From an uncultured Collinsella sp. (lineage in GTDB: Bacteria > Actinomycetota > Coriobacteriia > Coriobacteriales > Coriobacteriaceae), in the NCBI GenBank assembly GCA_900541235.1, contig UQIW01000007.1, positions 1 through 64,000 of the forward strand: DNA of 64,000 nt, given 5' to 3'. Position numbers and translations under genes: made by a program. The notes under the pieces are model-generated. The model was not told the origin of the DNA. It saw only the letters and a list, made by a program, of their open reading frames with translations, and ran no database searches. How positions within the stretch are numbered: position 1 is the stretch's first letter; every line of letters starts with the position of its first letter. Positions 51,201-59,185 of the stretch are shown here, piece after piece.

Positions 51201-53004
51201 TCCCATCCGCGTCGTCGACCAGTGGATGTACCACAGCCGCCTGTACGCCGTCGCCCGTTTTGTGACGATGCGCAACGACCTGGACCTGATCCAGCTCAAC
51301 TCTTTCGGCTGTGGTCTTGATGCCCTGACTACCGACCAGGTGCAGGAGATTCTGGAGGCCAGCGGCAAGATCTATACCGTGCTCAAGATTGACGAGGTGT
51401 CCAACCTGGGTGCCGCGCGCATCCGCATCCGCTCGCTCATGGCTGCGCTTAAGGACCAGGAGGCTGAGCGCTTGGCTGAGGCAACGGCCGCGGGCGAGGC
51501 CTACGAGCAGGGCGATGCCGCGCCGGTGGCGCCCTCCACGGATGCCCCCGCGTTCGCGAGCCGCAAGTACACGTTCGAGGCGCAGCGCGAGAGTGCTTCG
51601 ACCGCGTGGCCCAAGGTGCCCTTTACCGAGCAGATGCGCGAGGAGGGCTACACCATCCTGTGCCCGCAGATGGCGCCGATCCACTTTGATCTGGTCAAAG
51701 AGGTGTTCCGCGGTGCCGGCTACAACTTGGAACTGCTGCCCTCAACCGATCACGACGCTGTCGAGGCTGGCCTGCGCTATGTGAACAATGACATTTGCTA
51801 CCCGTCGATCCTGGTGACGGGCCAGATCATGGAGGCCATCGAGAGCGGTCGGTACGACCTGTCCAAGACGGCCGTGGTCATCAGCCAGACCGGCGGCGGC
51901 TGCCGTGCCACCAACTACATCGCGCTCATCCGCAAGGCCCTGCGCGAGAGCGGCCACCCCGAGATTCCGGTGATCTCGCTTTCGGCCGTGGCGCTGGGCG
52001 AGGACAACCCCGGCTTTAAGATTACGCCGGCGCTGCTTAAGCAGGCAGTCTACGCGGTGCTCTTTGGCGACGTGATGATGCAGATGCTCTACCGCTGCCG
52101 CCCGTACGAGGCCACGCCCGGTGCCGCCAACGCGCTCTACGAGGAGTACATGGCGCGCGCCCGCAAGCTGGCGCCCAAGTTCAACCGCCACAACTACACC
52201 AAGCTGTGCCGCGAGGCCATCTGCGCGTTCGACACTATGCCGCTCGTGGGCGAGGGCACCAAGCCGCGCGTGGGTGTGGTCGGCGAGATCCTGGTCAAGT
52301 TCCACCCTACGGCCAACAACCATGTGGTCGACGTGATCGAGCGCGAGGGCTGCGAGGCCGTGGTGCCGGGTCTGCTCGACTTCTTCCTGTACTCCATGAG
52401 CAACGCGGAGCTGCAGAAGGACGAGCTGGGAAGCTCTGCCACTACGCGCGCTGGTATGCAGGCGCTCATCAAACTCGTGGACTGGATGCGTACGCCGGTG
52501 GAGGAGATGCTCGAAAGGTCCCGCCGCTTTGAGGCTCCCGAGCGCATCGGCACCATGGCCGACAAGGCCCGCACAGTGCTTTCGGTGTGCAACAACATGG
52601 GCGAGGGCTGGCTGCTCACGGCCGAGATGCTCGACCTGATCGACCACGGTGCGCCCAACATCATCTGCACGCAGCCTTTCGCGTGCCTGCCCAACCACGT
52701 GGTGGGCAAGGCCGTGATCAAGGAGCTGCGCCGCCAGCATCCCGAGAGCAACATCGTCGCGGTGGACTACGACCCCGGTGCGTCCGAGGTCAACCAGCTC
52801 AACCGCATTAAGCTCATGATCAGCGTGGCCAAGGAGAACATGCGCGCCGGTAAGGGCTTTAAGCTTGAGAAGGTGGCGCCGCTCGCGATGGACGAGGTCA
52901 CTGGCCGGATGCGTGCCCATGATGGCTGCGTGAGCTGCGGATCTGCCAGTGAGGAGGCCGTTGCATCGGTCGCCAAGCGCCTGGGGCGCGGCATTAAGAA
53001 GTAG
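48223..53004 (+). CDS. Giant BadF/HgdC-type activase fusion, 2-hydroxyacyl-CoA dehydratase activator-like
   Basis: 1593 residues. After an Ala-rich amphipathic N terminus (about 1-85) come two ASKHA ATPase modules, with LGIDVGSTTVK near 88 and IGIDAGSTTMK near 403. The second carries GGQDMKCLRVKDGVIEHIMLNEACSSGCGSF, whose cysteines fit the [4Fe-4S] ligands. A DUF2229-type region (CGRCSNNCQ, RCEKG) and a segment of HgdB/HgdC-like type (near 760-1400) follow. Such proteins reductively activate dehydratases or act on radical/redox enzymes; the target is unknown. There is no dehydratase subunit gene beside it. Length is in the range of fused members seen in gut anaerobes. Confidence 0.8.
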   Translation: MSKLVEGIKDRMVAAAREAAPAVVDAAQKAATAAAEKVAEAVADAKNAAGETSVASEPATAAEPVAAGQAPEGAIFNPENARGSLHLGIDVGSTTVKLAVLNDDNQIVYAKYQRHHTDVRACARDLFEGAATVLPTAQMTCAITGSGGLLLSQWLDLEFVQEVIASKRAVETLIPATDVAIELGGEDAKIIYFDNGIEQRMNGTCAGGTGAFIDQMATLLHTDASGLNELAANATTIYPIASRCGVFAKTDVQPLLNEGARPEDVAASIFQAVVTQTISGLACGRPIRGNVAFLGGPLQYLSELRHRFYLTLNLDEEHRIVPQNAHLFVASGAAMAHESNKLSTFPQLIEAIDALGDTQGAEVERLDPLFATDEDFAEFKGRHDQEVVPKGKLDGYTGRVFIGIDAGSTTMKAALVGEDGQLLHTWYGNNNGDILGTAKVIMADFYNHIPAGCTIGHVTTTGYGEALLIEALKADSGEIETVAHLRGAKAFLPGVEFILDIGGQDMKCLRVKDGVIEHIMLNEACSSGCGSFIESFAVSMNMDVRAFADAAIHAKAPVDLGSRCTVFMNSRVKQAQKEGATVGDIAAGLSYSVIKNALFKVIKLRDPKEIGNQVIVQGGTFMSDATLRAFEQLTGVHAVRPDIAGCMGAYGAALLARDRAGAGGTSTILSAEDIAHLTVTQKHVRCGRCSNNCQLTVNDFGGSRRFITGNRCEKGAGHKKQKTEAPNLFKKKNELLFNREVLSPDEAPRGTVGIPRALNMYENYPFWHAFFTRLGFSVQLSDQSSKKTYQAGIESMPSESVCYPAKMSHGHVMNLIDRDVDFIWMPCVRWERKEDPTAGNCYNCPIVMSYPTALALNIDEIREQNIEFLYPFVPYHDKTELKRRLYQVLAVDRVADAQAGRGRVRGPKITRSEVDAAVNAAFEADARFHEDIQTMGEEALKWVEDHGGHGIVLAGRPYHNDPEINHALPELISSFGFAVFTEDSLAHLVKPERPIRVVDQWMYHSRLYAVARFVTMRNDLDLIQLNSFGCGLDALTTDQVQEILEASGKIYTVLKIDEVSNLGAARIRIRSLMAALKDQEAERLAEATAAGEAYEQGDAAPVAPSTDAPAFASRKYTFEAQRESASTAWPKVPFTEQMREEGYTILCPQMAPIHFDLVKEVFRGAGYNLELLPSTDHDAVEAGLRYVNNDICYPSILVTGQIMEAIESGRYDLSKTAVVISQTGGGCRATNYIALIRKALRESGHPEIPVISLSAVALGEDNPGFKITPALLKQAVYAVLFGDVMMQMLYRCRPYEATPGAANALYEEYMARARKLAPKFNRHNYTKLCREAICAFDTMPLVGEGTKPRVGVVGEILVKFHPTANNHVVDVIEREGCEAVVPGLLDFFLYSMSNAELQKDELGSSATTRAGMQALIKLVDWMRTPVEEMLERSRRFEAPERIGTMADKARTVLSVCNNMGEGWLLTAEMLDLIDHGAPNIICTQPFACLPNHVVGKAVIKELRRQHPESNIVAVDYDPGASEVNQLNRIKLMISVAKENMRAGKGFKLEKVAPLAMDEVTGRMRAHDGCVSCGSASEEAVASVAKRLGRGIKK

Positions 53005-53032
53005 CTGGTCTGCTATGGGCTAGATATGAGAC

Positions 53033-53069
53033 AAACGGGTGGTAGCCGTAGCGGCTGCCACCCGTTTTT
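53033..53069 (+). terminator. Activase terminator
   Basis: AAACGGGTGG-AGCC pairs with GGCT-CCACCCGTTT and is followed by T residues. Confidence 0.9.
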
Positions 53070-53089
53070 ACTGGACATATGTTGCGCAA

Positions 53090-53310
53090 ATGACCTTGCT
53101 ACGGCCTTCCGTGGGCTTGTCCGATTTTTGGGCAGGTTCGGGCTTTGAGGACAAGCTGCTGCAAGCCCAGGGCGATTTTTCGCTCAACGCAGGCCAGCAC
53201 AGTGTGACCTATCTGCCAAACGACGAGACGACCGCTACGGTCTGGCCATCGCCACCTACGAGATGGAAGCCGAAAAGTACATCTACCGCGTGTACAAGTA
53301 CGAGCTGTAG
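53090..53310 (+). pseudogene. Possible gene remnant with frameshift
   Basis: A 5' part in one frame (MTLLRPSVG...DETT) and a 3' part in another (RYGLAIATYEMEAEKYIYRVYKYEL, ending with TAG at 53308) look protein-like when joined by a shift near 53230. No family recognised. The evidence is only composition and an ending that looks coding. Confidence 0.35.
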
Positions 53311-53356
53311 GGCCGCGCTTAGGTTTGACCAATGGAGTATGAAAACACGCCGCTCG

Positions 53357-53449
53357 CCGATATCCCCTCCGCGAGTAGCAGCCATATGGTTTGATAAAAG
53401 AAGCATATGGCTGTCGCCAGCCTGCTGGCGACGTTCCCCCTGATATCGG
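53357..53449. repeat. Nested inverted repeat before the small membrane protein gene
   Basis: CCGATATC/GATATCGG (53357-53364 with 53442-53449) encloses CAGCCATATG/CATATGGCTG (53379-53388 with 53404-53413), and GTCGCCAG/CTGGCGAC forms a third stem (53413-53432). Confidence 0.6.
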
Positions 53450-53500
53450 AGGTTCCAGGTATGTTTCGCGCTCCGTTAAACAACTATCGGTTGGGCTAAC

Positions 53501-53950
53501 ATGGGTCGCCGTGCTATTTCGATAACCCTTGCAGTGGTCTGCCTGGCTGTGCTCCTGGGCGCTACAGGGCTGTTTGCTATAAGCCGAGAAACGTCCTATA
53601 TGCAGAAATGCGCTTCCGAAGGGTTTGCCGTTGACGGTTACTATCGGGATGACAAAACGAGTCTGGAAATCCTGGCCTTTCTTGAAGAGGATAACCATCG
53701 GTGGCAACTGGTCGACAAAGACGGCAGCTGCGTTGACGGGCAGTTTAAGCGTACGGATGACCCCAACATCCTGATATTAAAGAAGGAAAACGGCGAAGAA
53801 TTCGGTACGGTCCACGTGGCGTATATGTCACGCCGACGCGAGCAGGGCCAGCTCTATCTATTTAGAGATAGCAAAGTGACCCGATTTTATCTGGTGAGCA
53901 CCGAACCTGCGTTTACGGTGGAGTCTGGCGATGTCGATCTGGACAGTTGA
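53501..53950 (+). CDS. Small membrane-anchored protein of unknown function
   Basis: 149 residues: one N-terminal hydrophobic segment (about 6-27) and a charged extracytoplasmic part predicted to be beta-rich (LVDKDGSCVDGQFKR). No family recognised. No strong ribosome site. Lower GC than its neighbours, consistent with an accessory gene. Confidence 0.55.
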   Translation: MGRRAISITLAVVCLAVLLGATGLFAISRETSYMQKCASEGFAVDGYYRDDKTSLEILAFLEEDNHRWQLVDKDGSCVDGQFKRTDDPNILILKKENGEEFGTVHVAYMSRRREQGQLYLFRDSKVTRFYLVSTEPAFTVESGDVDLDS

Positions 53951-54075
53951 TTCACGGCAATAAAACGGCGAGTATGGCGCGGGTGCGAACTGCGCCCCGC
54001 CATTTCCTCGTGTCCGTATCGCGTCTGCGCCTCGTCGTAACTTGCGTCCGTGCGAGCATTCGTCCCGCGCCGGCA

Positions 54076-55215
54076 TCACTTCACATCGAACTCCACGCGA
54101 TCGAGTTCGGGTGCGTTGAGGTCGATGAGCTTGCGGGCGACGTGGCGGTCGTGCGCCCCGAGCGCCTCGCTTGTCGTCACGTGGGCGACAACCTCGCGCT
54201 CGACGATGCCCTCTTCCTCGCCCTTGGCAGCTGAGGTCTCGACGGCGACGGTGTAATCCTTAAAGCCCGGCAGCACCGCGGCGAGCTCGCGCGTGGTTTC
54301 GGTGACGCCGTAGCCGTCCTGCACGCCGGCCTGCGCCGAGCCAATGGAACCCGCCGTCATAACGATGCAGGGGATGGCAAAGACTACCGTGCCCACAATG
54401 ATGCGGCGGCGCACCTTGCGTGACAGCTCGTCGACCTCGGCATTTTCCTCGGCGGTCACAATGCCGTCGCCGTTGAGATCACGCTTAAGCGGTACACGCA
54501 AAAGAAGCAGCACGGCTTCGGCCGCGAGTGCGATAAAGACCACGTTGATGCCAAACTCGTAAAGCGCCGAGAGAAACAGCGACCCGCTTGCGATGGCGAT
54601 GCCATAGCCCGCCGCGCACAGAGGCGGCATGAGCGCGGTCGCCACGGCCACGCCGGCGATGAGCGTGGCGGGTTCCTGGTCGCGCGAGTTGCCCAGCCCG
54701 CCTGCAAAGCCGCCTGCGAGTGCGACGGTAAGGTCCCAGACGGTGGGTGTAGAGTTGTCGATGATGGCGGCCGTGGTGGTGCCAAGGGGCGAGAGCTTAA
54801 AGTACAGCGTGGACGTGACCAGGCAAAAGGCCATCTGCAGCGCAAGGCTGGCGACGGCCTCGACGGTAATCTCGCGGTCGAGCGTGGCGATGCCGTATGC
54901 CATGGCAAGGACCGAGCCCATGAGCGGGCAGATGAGCATGGCGCCCACGATGGCGATGTCCGAATCGATATCGAGGCCGATGCTCGCGATCAGCATGGCG
55001 ATGATGAGGATGCATAGGTGGGAGCCAGTCAGACGCGCCCCGTTTACAAAACGCTTGCGGATCACGTGATAGGGCGCGCGTCCCTCGCGAATGTTGAACG
55101 CGCGCTTTAAAAAGCGACCAGCCTGCTCGGCAGCCTCACTATGAGCAGGGCGGATGCCGTGGCGCCGGTGATGGCGTTCGCGTAGTCGCTTGATCTGTTG
55201 TTTGTCGAGTTCCAT
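54076..55215 (-). CDS. DUF389 membrane protein
   Basis: 379 residues and six or more membrane helices. GAMLICPLMGSVLAMAYG and GLGNSRDQEPATLIAGVAVATALMPPLCAAGYG are the DUF389 (TIGR00341-type) motifs. The longer frame to 55362 has no ribosome site; GAGGTGG precedes ATG 55215. Function unknown; possibly transport. Confidence 0.82.
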   Translation of the reverse strand: MELDKQQIKRLRERHHRRHGIRPAHSEAAEQAGRFLKRAFNIREGRAPYHVIRKRFVNGARLTGSHLCILIIAMLIASIGLDIDSDIAIVGAMLICPLMGSVLAMAYGIATLDREITVEAVASLALQMAFCLVTSTLYFKLSPLGTTTAAIIDNSTPTVWDLTVALAGGFAGGLGNSRDQEPATLIAGVAVATALMPPLCAAGYGIAIASGSLFLSALYEFGINVVFIALAAEAVLLLLRVPLKRDLNGDGIVTAEENAEVDELSRKVRRRIIVGTVVFAIPCIVMTAGSIGSAQAGVQDGYGVTETTRELAAVLPGFKDYTVAVETSAAKGEEEGIVEREVVAHVTTSEALGAHDRHVARKLIDLNAPELDRVEFDVK

Positions 55216-55522
55216 GTCCACCTCGTTCCAGCGCGGTCCGCGCAACGCGCCCGTTGTCCTAACTCTACACCGTGGCGGGCGGGGTGTCTGTTGGATGCGG
55301 AATCCGATGGGGCAGATGACGCGGGGGCAAATGCAAATCATAGGCTCAATTCGATCCCGCAAGAATATGATGCACCAGCTCCTACATATGTGACGAAATT
55401 GTGAAGCACGAGAGCGTGAATTTCAAAAAATACGCTGGTCGCCAATGTTGCGCAACAGAATTCAAAAATCGACAGCTACCGTTTGATACGTATGGATACA
55501 TCCGTGTCAAAGGGAGAAAGCC
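55216..55522. other. Spacer before the surface protein gene
   Basis: A divergent promoter region. AT content rises after 55370, but no boxes were clear enough to name. GGGAGAAAG lies before ATG 55523. Confidence 0.4.
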
Positions 55523-58500
55523 ATGGCAAACTACAGTCCACAACACTTTGAGCCTCGGGCCAAGGCCGTCAACGTCAAGGGCGTTGCTAACCGCGCCGTC
55601 GCAACCGTTTTGACGGCGGGCCTCATCGCTCAGCCGCTCATGTCGCCGCTGGCGGCAATCGCCGCACCGTCGACCGATAACGGCGATTCTGTTCAGGGGG
55701 GGGGTAGTTCTGTAGAGAATACCGTTGCCGCCGGTAACCAAGCGGTCGTAAAGACGGCTGCCCAGCTGGCCGAGGAGTCGGCAAAGCAGCTCAAGGACGC
55801 TCAGGCCGCCTACGATGCCGCCCAGAAGAAGGCCGACGCGGCGGGCCAGTCTCAAAAGCAGGCACAGCAGCAAAAGAATCAGGCCTCGCAGGCCGTGACC
55901 GATAACGCCGCCGAGCAGAACGAGGCCGAGGTAGCCGCGCTTCAGGAGAAGATCGACGAGCTTAAGGCAGCCGTCGAAAAGACCGAGCAGCAGCAGAATA
56001 AGCTGGGCGACCTGAACGATCAGCTCGAACAGGCCAACAAGAGTGTCGAGGATAAGACCCAGGCGCTCAAGGACGCCAAGGCAAAGCAGGATGAGGCCAA
56101 GAAGGCCCTCGATGATGCCCAGGCCAAGCTCGAGGCCATGGGTATGGACGAGTACGAGGCCGCCAAGAAGGCCGTCGAGGACGCGCGGGCAAAGCTCGAT
56201 GACGCCAATAAGGCCGTTACTACTGCACAGGACAATCTGGACCAGGCCAAGGCTGCCGAGGCCAGCGCCCAGCAGGAAAAGCAGAATACCGAGGCAGCTT
56301 TGACGACTGCCCAGGCCAAGAAGCAGGAGACTGCCGCTGCGCTCGCAGCCGCAACCACCGCGCGCGATAACGCCCAGCAGAAGTTCAACCAGGCGCAGGC
56401 CGCGCTCGATGCTGCCGTCTCGGGTACGGGTGTCGACCTGAGTGCGCTTGAGGCCGCCAAGATCGCTGCTGCTGGCGAGCTCAAGACCGCGCAGGCGGAG
56501 CTCAATGCCGCGACGGATGCCGACGCCACCGCACAGACAAATCTGCAGGCCGCCCAGGCTGCCGTCGCTGCCGCGCAGGAGAAGGCCAACGCCGCCAACG
56601 CTGCTGTGGCATCTGCCCAGTCTGCATACGATGCGGCAAACAAGGAGTACAAGGACGCGGCCAGTAAGCGTGACGCCGCGAAGACGGCATACGAGCAGGC
56701 CCAGCAGACCGAGGCCGACAAGAAGGCTGAGTACGATAAGCTTGTCGAAGTTCGCAAGCAGAAGCGCAGCGAGTGGGAGGCAGCCTGCGCCGCTTCGAAC
56801 GCCGCGGAAAAGGCTTATGACGCTGCTAATGCCCAGGTTGAGGCTCTTGAGCAGCAGATTGCAGACCTAAAGTCCAACATGACCGTTGACCAGGAAGTCA
56901 TCAGTCAGGGTATGTCCGGCTTCATGAACTACATCATCGGCGGCAGCCAGTTCACAGCCACGCAGAAAAAGAACGCCCAGGATGCCGTATCGACGTTGAC
57001 CGGCGCCGATGACAAGGCCGAATGGTATGACCAGTACGTCGATCAGGACATGTCTCGCGACACCAATCCGCTTTCCTTGGAGCAGATGCGCAACGCCCTG
57101 ACCTACCTCGATACCCAGAACAACCTCCGCAAGGCGAACGGTCAGTCGGCACTCAGCGTCAGCCTCCGCATGACTGTGGCAGCTGCCCTCAATACATCGT
57201 ATTCATCGAACATCTGGGGGCACTCTGGCTGCTACTATGATAACGGTGAAAATCTTGCCGGCGGCGGCGGCGCATATACCAGCGGAGAGACCGAGGATAC
57301 CCTCGGCTGGCCCTACACCGGCCTCTACACCCAAGAGAAGGAGGCATTCGATAAGTACGTCGCGCAGTATGGCGACGAACTCGGCAGCCACCGATATGAT
57401 GCCTATTATATCTCCCAGAACTACAACAGCATCTATCAAGAGTGTGGGCATTATCTCAACATCATCGATGCCGCTGCGGAAGCCATCGGTATTGCAACCG
57501 GTAGCGGAAAGAATACCGATTCCGAGGTAACCGTATTCGATTACAGCGCTGATGACACTCAGGCCGATTTCACGGTCTCCGAGTTCAAGAAGCTCCTGAA
57601 CGACTATATCGATTCTGCTTATAGCGCCGGCGGCACCCGGGCGCAAAAGCAACAGCTCAAGGAGCTTCAGAGCAAGCTTACCGAAGCACAGAAAAAGTTT
57701 GGAACTGCTAGCGCTGCCTATAACGCTGCACTCAACAAGCAGTATGACGCTCAAGAGGCCTTTAAAGCTGCCGACACGAGCATGAATACTGCCAAGGGCG
57801 AGTACGAGAGCGCTCAGGCTGCCACTGCAACCGCCAAGGGTGCCTATGATGCTGCCAAGAGCGAGCTCGATGCTTCTGGTATTGACATTGACGCTCTTCA
57901 GCAGAACCTCAATACTGCTAAGGCCGAGGCTGCCACTGCGCAGACTGCTCTCGACAAGGCCAACGCGACGCTCGCCGATTGCCAGACGAACGCCTCTAAG
58001 GCGTCGACTCGTAAACTGAATGCTCAGAGCGCCTACGACGCCGCCAAGGTAAAGTCCGATCAGGCCAACGAGGCGTATGACAACGCTACCGCTTCGGTCA
58101 AGGACCTTGCCGCCAAGTGCGATGCCGCCAAGACGGATCTTGCGAACAAGCAGGGCACGCTTAACGATGCCAAGAAGGCCGACGACACTGCCCAGGCTGG
58201 CGTTGACAAGGCTCAGGCCGCAGATGCGCACGCCGCGACCGCTCTTTCGGGCGCCAAGCAGGCAGTTGCCGCCAAGACGCAGACCCTGTCCGACGCACAG
58301 GCGAAGGCCAAGGCTGCCGAGGGCGAACTGGCCGGCGCAAACAAGGCCTTCGAGCGCTTCGCTGGAGCCCAGAAGGCGGTCGACGACGCCAAGGCCGCCT
58401 ATGACGCCGCCGTCGCCGGTGTCGCCGATGCCCAGAAGCAGCTCGAGGCCGCCAACGAAGCCGTCGTCGATGCGACCTTCGAGATCGTCGAGGCCAAGGC

Positions 58501-58984
58501 CGAGCTTGCCAACGACGAGGCGCTCAAGGCCGATCTTGAGGCTGTCGACCACAAGGCATCCCTTGCCGCGGGCACGACGGGCAACGAGAAGCTGGTCAAG
58601 CTGAACGCTGCCTACGCTCGCTATAAGGCCGCCGTCGATGCCGCCGCTGGCCTCAAGGCTGCTCTGAGCGATGCCGATGCCAAGCTGTCCGATGCCAACG
58701 ACGCCTATGCCGCCGCGCTTGCCGAGCTCGGAGATGCCAAGGATGCCCTGGCTGCTGCGCAGGCCGAGTACGACAAGTATCATCCCAAGGCCGAGCCGCA
58801 GGCCAAGCCTCAGGTTGCGCAGGCTGCTGCAAAGGCCCCCGTTGCCAAGAAACAGGCTGCGCCTGCCGCGCTCGCCCAGACTGGCGACAATTCCGCGCTT
58901 GCGGGCGAGGTGTTCGTCATCGGCGGTGTGACGCTCGTGGCAGCGGGCGTGACGCTGGGCGATCGTCGTCGCAAGCAGATGTAG
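55523..58984 (+). CDS. LAQTG-anchored surface protein with two long coiled coils and a CAP-like domain
   Basis: 1153 residues. A signal peptide ends near the AIAAPS motif (about 48). A coiled coil (about 70-455) is followed by a CAP/SCP-like domain (about 462-675; HSGCYYDNGENLAGG and GHYLNIID), a second coiled coil (about 690-1080) and a Pro/Ala/Lys linker. LAQTG (near 1117-1121), a hydrophobic segment and a basic RRRKQM tail form a sortase signal. Repeats of Ala/Lys/Asp/Gln give a rod-like shape. The protein should extend from the wall and present the CAP domain mid-rod. A nine-G tract lies at 55696-55704 (see findings). Confidence 0.85.
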   Translation: MANYSPQHFEPRAKAVNVKGVANRAVATVLTAGLIAQPLMSPLAAIAAPSTDNGDSVQGGGSSVENTVAAGNQAVVKTAAQLAEESAKQLKDAQAAYDAAQKKADAAGQSQKQAQQQKNQASQAVTDNAAEQNEAEVAALQEKIDELKAAVEKTEQQQNKLGDLNDQLEQANKSVEDKTQALKDAKAKQDEAKKALDDAQAKLEAMGMDEYEAAKKAVEDARAKLDDANKAVTTAQDNLDQAKAAEASAQQEKQNTEAALTTAQAKKQETAAALAAATTARDNAQQKFNQAQAALDAAVSGTGVDLSALEAAKIAAAGELKTAQAELNAATDADATAQTNLQAAQAAVAAAQEKANAANAAVASAQSAYDAANKEYKDAASKRDAAKTAYEQAQQTEADKKAEYDKLVEVRKQKRSEWEAACAASNAAEKAYDAANAQVEALEQQIADLKSNMTVDQEVISQGMSGFMNYIIGGSQFTATQKKNAQDAVSTLTGADDKAEWYDQYVDQDMSRDTNPLSLEQMRNALTYLDTQNNLRKANGQSALSVSLRMTVAAALNTSYSSNIWGHSGCYYDNGENLAGGGGAYTSGETEDTLGWPYTGLYTQEKEAFDKYVAQYGDELGSHRYDAYYISQNYNSIYQECGHYLNIIDAAAEAIGIATGSGKNTDSEVTVFDYSADDTQADFTVSEFKKLLNDYIDSAYSAGGTRAQKQQLKELQSKLTEAQKKFGTASAAYNAALNKQYDAQEAFKAADTSMNTAKGEYESAQAATATAKGAYDAAKSELDASGIDIDALQQNLNTAKAEAATAQTALDKANATLADCQTNASKASTRKLNAQSAYDAAKVKSDQANEAYDNATASVKDLAAKCDAAKTDLANKQGTLNDAKKADDTAQAGVDKAQAADAHAATALSGAKQAVAAKTQTLSDAQAKAKAAEGELAGANKAFERFAGAQKAVDDAKAAYDAAVAGVADAQKQLEAANEAVVDATFEIVEAKAELANDEALKADLEAVDHKASLAAGTTGNEKLVKLNAAYARYKAAVDAAAGLKAALSDADAKLSDANDAYAAALAELGDAKDALAAAQAEYDKYHPKAEPQAKPQVAQAAAKAPVAKKQAAPAALAQTGDNSALAGEVFVIGGVTLVAAGVTLGDRRRKQM
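55696..55704 (+). repeat. Nine-G tract, candidate phase-variation switch
   Basis: Nine G residues lie inside codons for Gly-Gly-Gly near residue 59-61. Loss of one G gives a TAG four codons later; gain of one gives TAG immediately after. Both would remove the surface protein. Confidence 0.75.
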
Positions 58985-59051
58985 CGTTTCGAGCGTAGAT
59001 TCTGCAACGAACTTCGGTTCATAGCAGGAACGCTTCGATAGCTTAACCGAT

Positions 59052-59088
59052 AAGGCCGGCGCGCTGTTAAACGCAGCGCGCCGGCCTT
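59052..59088 (+). terminator. Surface protein terminator
   Basis: AAGGCCGGCGCGCTG pairs perfectly over 15 bases (59052-59066 with 59074-59088), then a T-rich run. Confidence 0.9.
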
Positions 59089-59109
59089 TCTTTGTTTCGA
59101 TATCAAAAA

Positions 59110-59144
59110 GCCCGGTCAGCAGCCGCAGAAGCTACCGACCGGGC
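59110..59144 (-). terminator. OPT transporter terminator
   Basis: GCCCGGTC and GACCGGGC pair around a loop; TTTTTGATA follows on the minus strand. Confidence 0.85.
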
Positions 59145-59185
59145 AAGCCGTAGGCAATATGGTTGCTGTCGAGCAGCTGCTCGAC

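Noticed and set aside
48208..51684. 1158-residue open frame on the minus strand
   Set aside because: It runs opposite the activase gene, is rich in Leu/Val/Gly/His and Arg without motifs, and has no ribosome site; it is a codon-bias shadow of the GC-rich activase.
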